Shown: positions 58,672-64,000 of the stretch, piece by piece
How positions within the stretch are numbered: position 1 is the first letter of the stretch
Layout: each line of letters begins with the position of its first letter
From: Echinarachnius parma
Taxonomy: Eukaryota; Echinodermata; Echinoidea; Clypeasteroida; Echinarachniidae
Reading direction: 5' to 3'
Assembly: GCA_037951105.1 (NCBI GenBank)
Contig: JBAMJV010003045.1
Location: 1-64,000 of the forward strand
Length of the DNA: 64,000 bases
Translations under genes and position numbers: made by a program
The notes under the pieces: generated by a model
Database searches by the model: none
What the model saw: only the letters and a program-made list of their open reading frames with translations
Told to the model about the DNA's origin: nothing

Positions 58672-59188
58672 CAAAGCAGGCTGAGCTTTGAATAGTAAAC
58701 AAAACCTGCACAATAACATTACAAACTAATATCTCAACTGTGCTCATAGAAAATTACAAAGACTATTAAGTAAAAGTTATCATTCAAAACGAGCCATAAA
58801 AACACAAGAGGGCACTCTCTAAACAAAACATATTGGTTTTAAAAATGTCATACAAAAGTATGCATGTGATGTTTTGTTGAAATAATGATTAAATAGAAAG
58901 ATCATCAACAACTATTAAAAACCTCTTTTGAAATTAGTTTGAAAAAGTGTAAGTGTAATCTTTTGAAAAAAGAAAAGAAAAGAAATCATTGAATACAATC
59001 TGGGCCCCAGATTTATTCCGATCGGATAAAGTGATATTTCAGGCGTTTCTGATCCGATTTTGATAAAATAAAGTTTATTCTGTCATTAAAATTGTATGCT
59101 TTTTCAAATTTTACACTCCGAGTTTTTCCTTATCTCACAAAAAAAAAATTTCGTGAAGCGCCCTCTATACCAAAACCGAACTATCCCT
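58672..59188. mobile_element. Family M MITE, copy 2 (decayed)
   Basis: Aligns over its length with 8244-8778. The right end keeps CTATCCCT|TTAA; the left TIR is lost. Confidence 0.8.
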
Positions 59189-59704
59189 TTAAATTCGGGC
59201 AAACCATGATGTCATATTTGGGCAAAACCATGCCATATTCGAGCAAATTCATTTAACATTCGTGCAAAATCATGGAAAGGAAAATATTCGGGCAAAAGAC
59301 CTCAGCACCCCCCTCCCCTTCCCCCTAACAAAAAAAATTGTGTCCATACGCCATTCAAGTTCCATCTAAATACATGTTCTAACAGTGGGGTACTGGTGTT
59401 GCTTGACGGTCGGACTGATTGAAGGGGCATACGAATAATGGGGGGGGGGGGGGGGGGCACACCTTACGTTTTTTGTTTTTTAAGTTTCCCCATGATTATG
59501 TTGTTTTTTTTGTGTATGCCCGCGCCCCTGCATGGCTACGCCACTTTGTTATAACATACTTGGACTATGATATTTCTATAGTATACATACGTGGACATGT
59601 AGGGCCTTTATTTCCTGCTTTTCTCGGTTGGTACTTCAGAAATATATTAGAAAATCCATAAAAGTATAACTATTACTTAGAAAACGGAAATTCGTCCTTA
59701 TATA

Positions 59705-59929
59705 CAGGGTGGCCCAGAAATAACAGAACGGGGTGTTTGCTATAATGTAGACACATGATGCCCGTCATAGCAACTCGTAACGTTCAATGCGTGCGCCATT
59801 GTTAGTACCCCCTTCTTCTCTATACACAGCTGAAAGCACATCAGTTGATCGTTACTCGATGCAGTATGGCAGGCATCATGAGTCTTTAGTATGGCAAGTA
59901 CCCCGTTCCGTTATTTGTGGGCCACCCTG
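59705..59929. mobile_element. CAGGGTGGCCC element, copy 2 (225 bp)
   Basis: Ends CAGGGTGGCCCA / TGGGCCACCCTG with TA on each side (59703-59704, 59930-59931). Shares ACGGGG termini with 30840-31348. Confidence 0.85.
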
Positions 59930-60375
59930 TATAGATCTGTTTTGCTTGATATTACGTCATGGTCTTGATTGCGCAATCGACGTACGTCACGTGTAAAGCA
60001 CAAAGTCAAACCGCGATAAAGTAAACAAGACGTGAAGTGGCGTGGCGATGCAATGCAATGACACTGACGAAATGTAAGTATTTCACCGTTTTTTGTGCAT
60101 GATTGCTGTTCATTTCCATGGGTATTGCTTGTTATGTGTTGAATGTTTTTACGCATCTTTTTTATTATGTAAAACTGGCGAAAAGGTATCATAGTAATGC
60201 AGCTGAATAATTGTGAGAGATGAGCAGATCGTCCTCTTGCTCCGCCCCGGTGTCTCCGGCGTCGGATGATTGTATTTTTCGTACAAAGTTTGGGCTGGTA
60301 ATAAGCCGCGCATAATATGTTTCGATCGTCGTTTGTTGAACATTGTCATTGTCATTCATCGAGACAGCTGTGAGA

Positions 60376-61550
60376 CGGTCCTACTAATTGGCGCGAACAA
60401 ATGCGAAGTACTGCGAACAAGCGTGAACTATATCCCGAATAAGCCATCGATAAAAAAATGCTAAATCGGTTATTTTGGGTTTTACTGAGAGAAGATTTAC
60501 TGATAAGTAACCTATAGGGCCATTCTTGGTCACGTGTGTGACCCAAAACATGACAAATTTTGAAATGGGATGCTTATATTTCAGTAAGTATGAGACTATA
60601 ATGATTTTTACTTCATATGTGACTTGAATATGTTGTAGTCTGTCAAACTTAACACAAAAGATTTTATAAGGATTACGTAACTCAATGTCAGAGGTCAAAT
60701 GGCATTGGTCACGTGTGTGACTTCGCACGGAGCGCTTTTTTCATAACTAAATTTCATTTGGAAAATTCTTAAAAATATGAATAGCTATAATGTTCATCTT
60801 ATTACCAGAGAAGTACTATACATTTGTAAGTACAACAATAGCAATGAATGAGAATTATATCAAACCGTTGTTTTTTATAGTACTTAATTATGTGGCAACG
60901 TCTGGTCACGTGTGTGACATTTTGGGGTGGTCACGTGTGTGACATGTACAATATGAATGGAAAAATGGGAATTTTATAATATCGGGTTTAGAAAAGAATG
61001 AAAGGCTGAATTTTTACAAAGTTGGTATCAACCTGTACAGGAAAGTGAGAAGAATGAGCTTGCTAATTATCCTTTTGATATCTTGATTATTTTCTGAATT
61101 ATGATTATTAGAAAAATATTGAAATATGTAAATTTATGCAAATGAGTAAAAAAGTTTCATTTTAAACTTCAAATCATGTATTTCATGAAACTTTACACAT
61201 GGATCATTCCAAAAATGGAACAAAACTACAGAAAAATAAAACTTCAATATTTCCGAAAAAGTTTCACTTTTCAAAGAATGGCCCTATATAGATCTTAATC
61301 GGGAACAACCAGTGTACTGTGAACAAGCACGAAAAGGATTACATAAATATAAATACTGCGAACAAATTTGTTCACAGAAAATCCGGCCCAGTTCACGCTT
61401 GTTTTGCAGTAAATAGTATTTATATTATTTATATGATTTACTGCGAACAAGTGCATGCAAACGGGAAATTGTTCGCAGTAAAACTTGTTTGCACTTCATC
61501 GTGCTTGTTCGCGGTACTTCACACTTGTTTCACGCTAATTAGTAGGACCC
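60376..61550. mobile_element. 8-bp-target element with GAACAAG motifs, interrupted
   Basis: CTGTGAGA at 60368-60375 and 61551-61558; TIR SGGTCCTACTAATTRGCG. TGCGAACAAG and complements recur near both ends. An 8-bp duplication and subterminal repeats suggest hAT. Interrupted by 60515-61286. Confidence 0.8.
60515..61286. mobile_element. TAGGGCCATTCTT element with GGTCACGTGTGTGAC motif
   Basis: TIR TAGGGCCATTCTT / AAGAATGGCCCTA with TA on both sides (60513-60514, 61287-61288). GGTCACGTGTGTGAC stands at 60528, 60707, 60904 and 60929, the first directly after the left TIR. Non-coding. Confidence 0.75.
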
Positions 61551-61832
61551 CTGTGAGATGTACATGTAGCAACATTTTTGAATGACCAAGAATTTACTTT
61601 GGGAATCATGTTTTCTTAATCTCAAATTTAGGTTTTTAATAATGATGATGGTTTTCTTAATTTAAATTAATGAAGTATTAATGCAACAACTTGTATGTTA
61701 ATTTGCAATTAAACAATTTAATACTATTGTGTTCAATATAATTTGTTTAGATATTAATAACTATTTTTACTTATAATTTTATATTGATAATATTTAAAAT
61801 CCTGGTAAATTGTACATTGTTTATTATTTTAA

Positions 61833-63712
61833 AGGGGTAGTACAGTTTTAGTAAAGGCTGAACTTTAGTATAAAACCAAACCTGGACAGTAACATTATAA
61901 ACTAATAGTTATAACTCCACCATGCTCGAAAGGTATACAAAATTACAAACGACTAAGTAAAAAGCCCGTTATTGTTCAAAAAGAGCCATTAAAACTAAGG
62001 CTGAGTCGGTTCGGTCGATCACACCGGTTACCGACCGTTTCAATCGGGACCCGGTTTCGTTATATCGGAAACGGTGCCCCGAAAAAAATAAAAAATAAAT
62101 ACAATGTTAAAAAAGAAATTAAGATTATCACAATAATGTAGCGGAATTCAAATAAAAACGGGGCAATTGATATCATTTACTTTAAAGAGTGGTTATTTTC
62201 GAGAAATTCTTGGTTCTTTACTTCGTTTGACAGTCAGAAATTGAACAGGAAGCGCAAAATTGCTAGTCATTTGAACGATATTGTCGACGGATGTGCACAC
62301 AATGTTAGTCCGATACTCCAGGGGAGTTGTCTGATGGATCTTTGTATGATCCAGCTGATAAGCCAGTGCATTCAAAAAGTAGCTCAAAATACGTTTTTTG
62401 GTCATTTGCACCATTTTAAAATGTTTTGATATTCTACTTACATGATTTCATGGCGTTTGATAGCTGAACAGAAACAAAAATGAGCCCCAAAACAATGAAA
62501 ACAATTACGCAAAATATCGATAAAAAACGACTACATCGCTCCTATTCGCTTGTATACTTTGTGTGCAAACGTTATGGGATGAATTAACATAGTTCCACCG
62601 GCCGGCGGATGAATCTCGCGTAAGAAAAAAAGACCCGTAACTTGCACGCAAAGTATACGAGCGATATGCATTATAGTTACTCTATGCATGAAACAGCGGC
62701 CCGAAAACATGCTGCATGCTGTAGCTCAATTCATCAACCTTCGATCCTCACGATCACCAATGTTCCTTGGAAATTTATCGATAATTCAGCACAGTTTTGT
62801 CATTGTTTTGGGGGTGATTTTGTATTCTGTTCAGCTTTCAAATGCCATGTTATCATGTAAGTAGACTACCAAAATGGTGTTGATTGCGAAAAGGCTAATT
62901 TATAGCCACTTTTTTAGGGCAGTGGCTCACAGTCACAAGCGATCGTTTCCCCCCGACTAGCGGGCTAAGTTTCTGTGAACCGCGTTGCGATGGGCAATGG
63001 TGAACAAACGATCGATTTATAGGTCCAATTTACTTCGAAAAAAAATACTTTTCATGCGAAACTGAGTTAATTCTGGATAGTCTGTAACTATTTTCCCGTA
63101 AAGATTGATTATATGTAAATCCATAAAAGCCTCAGTATTTATAATGTTATTTGCATATAAAAAGAGCAATATAAGCCCCAAACAGTGCATTTTTGCCGAT
63201 GTGTGCACGATTGCGTGATTTTACCGGTCCGAGTTTCGACTGTAAAAATTTATCGGGATACCGGTTCCCGACCGGTAAAAGTTTATCGGGACCCGGTTCC
63301 GACAATTACCGACATGACTCAGCCTTAATTAAAACACAAGAGGGCGCTTTCTAAAAAGGCATTGGTTTCAACCATTTTTCATACAAAATTATGCATGTGA
63401 TGTTTTATTGAAATAATGATTAAATAGAGAGATCATCAACAACTATTTAAAAAACGCTTTTGAACATTTTTGAAAAAGTGCAAGCATTTGTTTAATTTTT
63501 TGAAAAATCATCTAATTATTTGGGCCCCAAATAATTATAAGATCAGATATATTTATTGAGATTTCAGCCGTTTCTTGGTCGATTTTGACCAAATAAAGTT
63601 TATTCTGCCATTAAAATTGCATGTTCTCTCAAATTCGACACTCGGTTTTTCATTACCTCACCAAAAAAATTGTGATGTGCAGCGCCCTCTCTACCAAAAC
63701 TAAACTACCCCT
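61833..63712. mobile_element. Family M MITE, copy 3, split by a hAT element
   Basis: Ends AGGGGTAGTACAG and CTAAACTACCCCT with TTAA at 61829-61832 and 63713-63716. Internal sequence matches 8244-8778 on both sides of the insertion. Confidence 0.9.
61996..63327. mobile_element. 1332-bp hAT-type element nested in MITE
   Basis: TIR TAAGGCTGAGTC / GACTCAGCCTTA, 8-bp duplication ATTAAAAC (61988-61995, 63328-63335). The empty site is preserved in the other copy of the MITE near 8397-8404. CCGGT and GGGACCCGGTT words lie near both ends. No transposase frame. Confidence 0.92.
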
Positions 63713-63716
63713 TTAA

Positions 63717-64000
63717 TTACACCTTTGAAATGTACAGTCTTATAATTTGTCCTCAGACGATGTTGCCAAGTACGATTCTGTCATGGCACGATTATGATGA
63801 AAGCATAACTTTTCCTGGACATCTGAAATAGGGGCAAATGGAGTTTGAGAAACAGAATTTCACCTCTGAAATTTCAGGCAATGTTACAAAGTACATGTAC
63901 ATTTTCTTAAGCCTTTGAAAATACTTCTGAACCTCAGAAATAGGGGCGTGGGGCATGGGGCATTTACATTCAAAATTTCATCTTTGAAATGAACAGTCTT
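63717..64000. repeat. Decayed tandem repeat at window end
   Basis: TTTGAAATGTACAGTCTT at about 63724 returns as TTTGAAATGAACAGTCTT at 63983, and CTGAAATAGGGGCAAATGG has a partner CAGAAATAGGGGCG. Period about 260 bp; continues out of the window. Confidence 0.5.

Overview
The window looks like animal nuclear DNA. It holds one large multi-exon gene with long introns that are packed with DNA transposons, SINE and LINE scraps, microsatellites and one LTR retrotransposon. The protein family (polycystin-1/REJ, 'receptor for egg jelly') and the style of the repeats suggest a marine deuterostome invertebrate. A sea urchin or other echinoderm is most likely; a hemichordate or lancelet cannot be excluded.

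Main gene (minus strand, 52321 down to 2220): fifteen exons with consensus splice sites were read by eye. Their phases join without a break into 1371 codons. The fragment runs, N to C, through about five PKD-type Ig-like repeats (exons e1-e5), a REJ module (e5-e10) and a helical, acidic GAIN-like stretch (e11-e15). Signal peptide, GPS, PLAT and membrane segments are absent, so the gene continues past both window ends. One intron (e10-e11) appears to use a GC donor. Several introns carry decayed partial copies of the neighbouring exon ('shadow exons' of e1, e5, e9 and e15).

Layout, left to right. 1-1744: decayed TRIM-like locus on the plus strand, in the intron downstream of e15. 2010-5281: e15, e14 and two TIR elements. 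5282-15821: e13 and e12, with a hammerhead-like motif, two identical 615-bp elements, nested MITEs, SINE fragments and a 575-bp GT-type tract. 15869-26959: a young, whole-looking Ty3/Gypsy element with 2069-bp LTRs and a TTAT target duplication. 27286-32080: e11 to e8, a tandem-repeat retroelement with twin hammerhead-like ribozymes, and foldback elements. 32081-42749: one intron with a 6.5-kb inverted-repeat element and a nested stack of at least four DNA elements. 42750-52321: e7 to e1. 52322-64000: no exon found; shadow exons, a perfect hairpin with 9-bp flanking repeats, and two nested transposon stacks.

The strongest unusual signals are the retrozyme/Penelope-like unit with paired ribozyme motifs, the recurrent shadow exons, and four otherwise different DNA elements built the same way: a GGGCMATT-type terminus plus a private short motif repeated inside.
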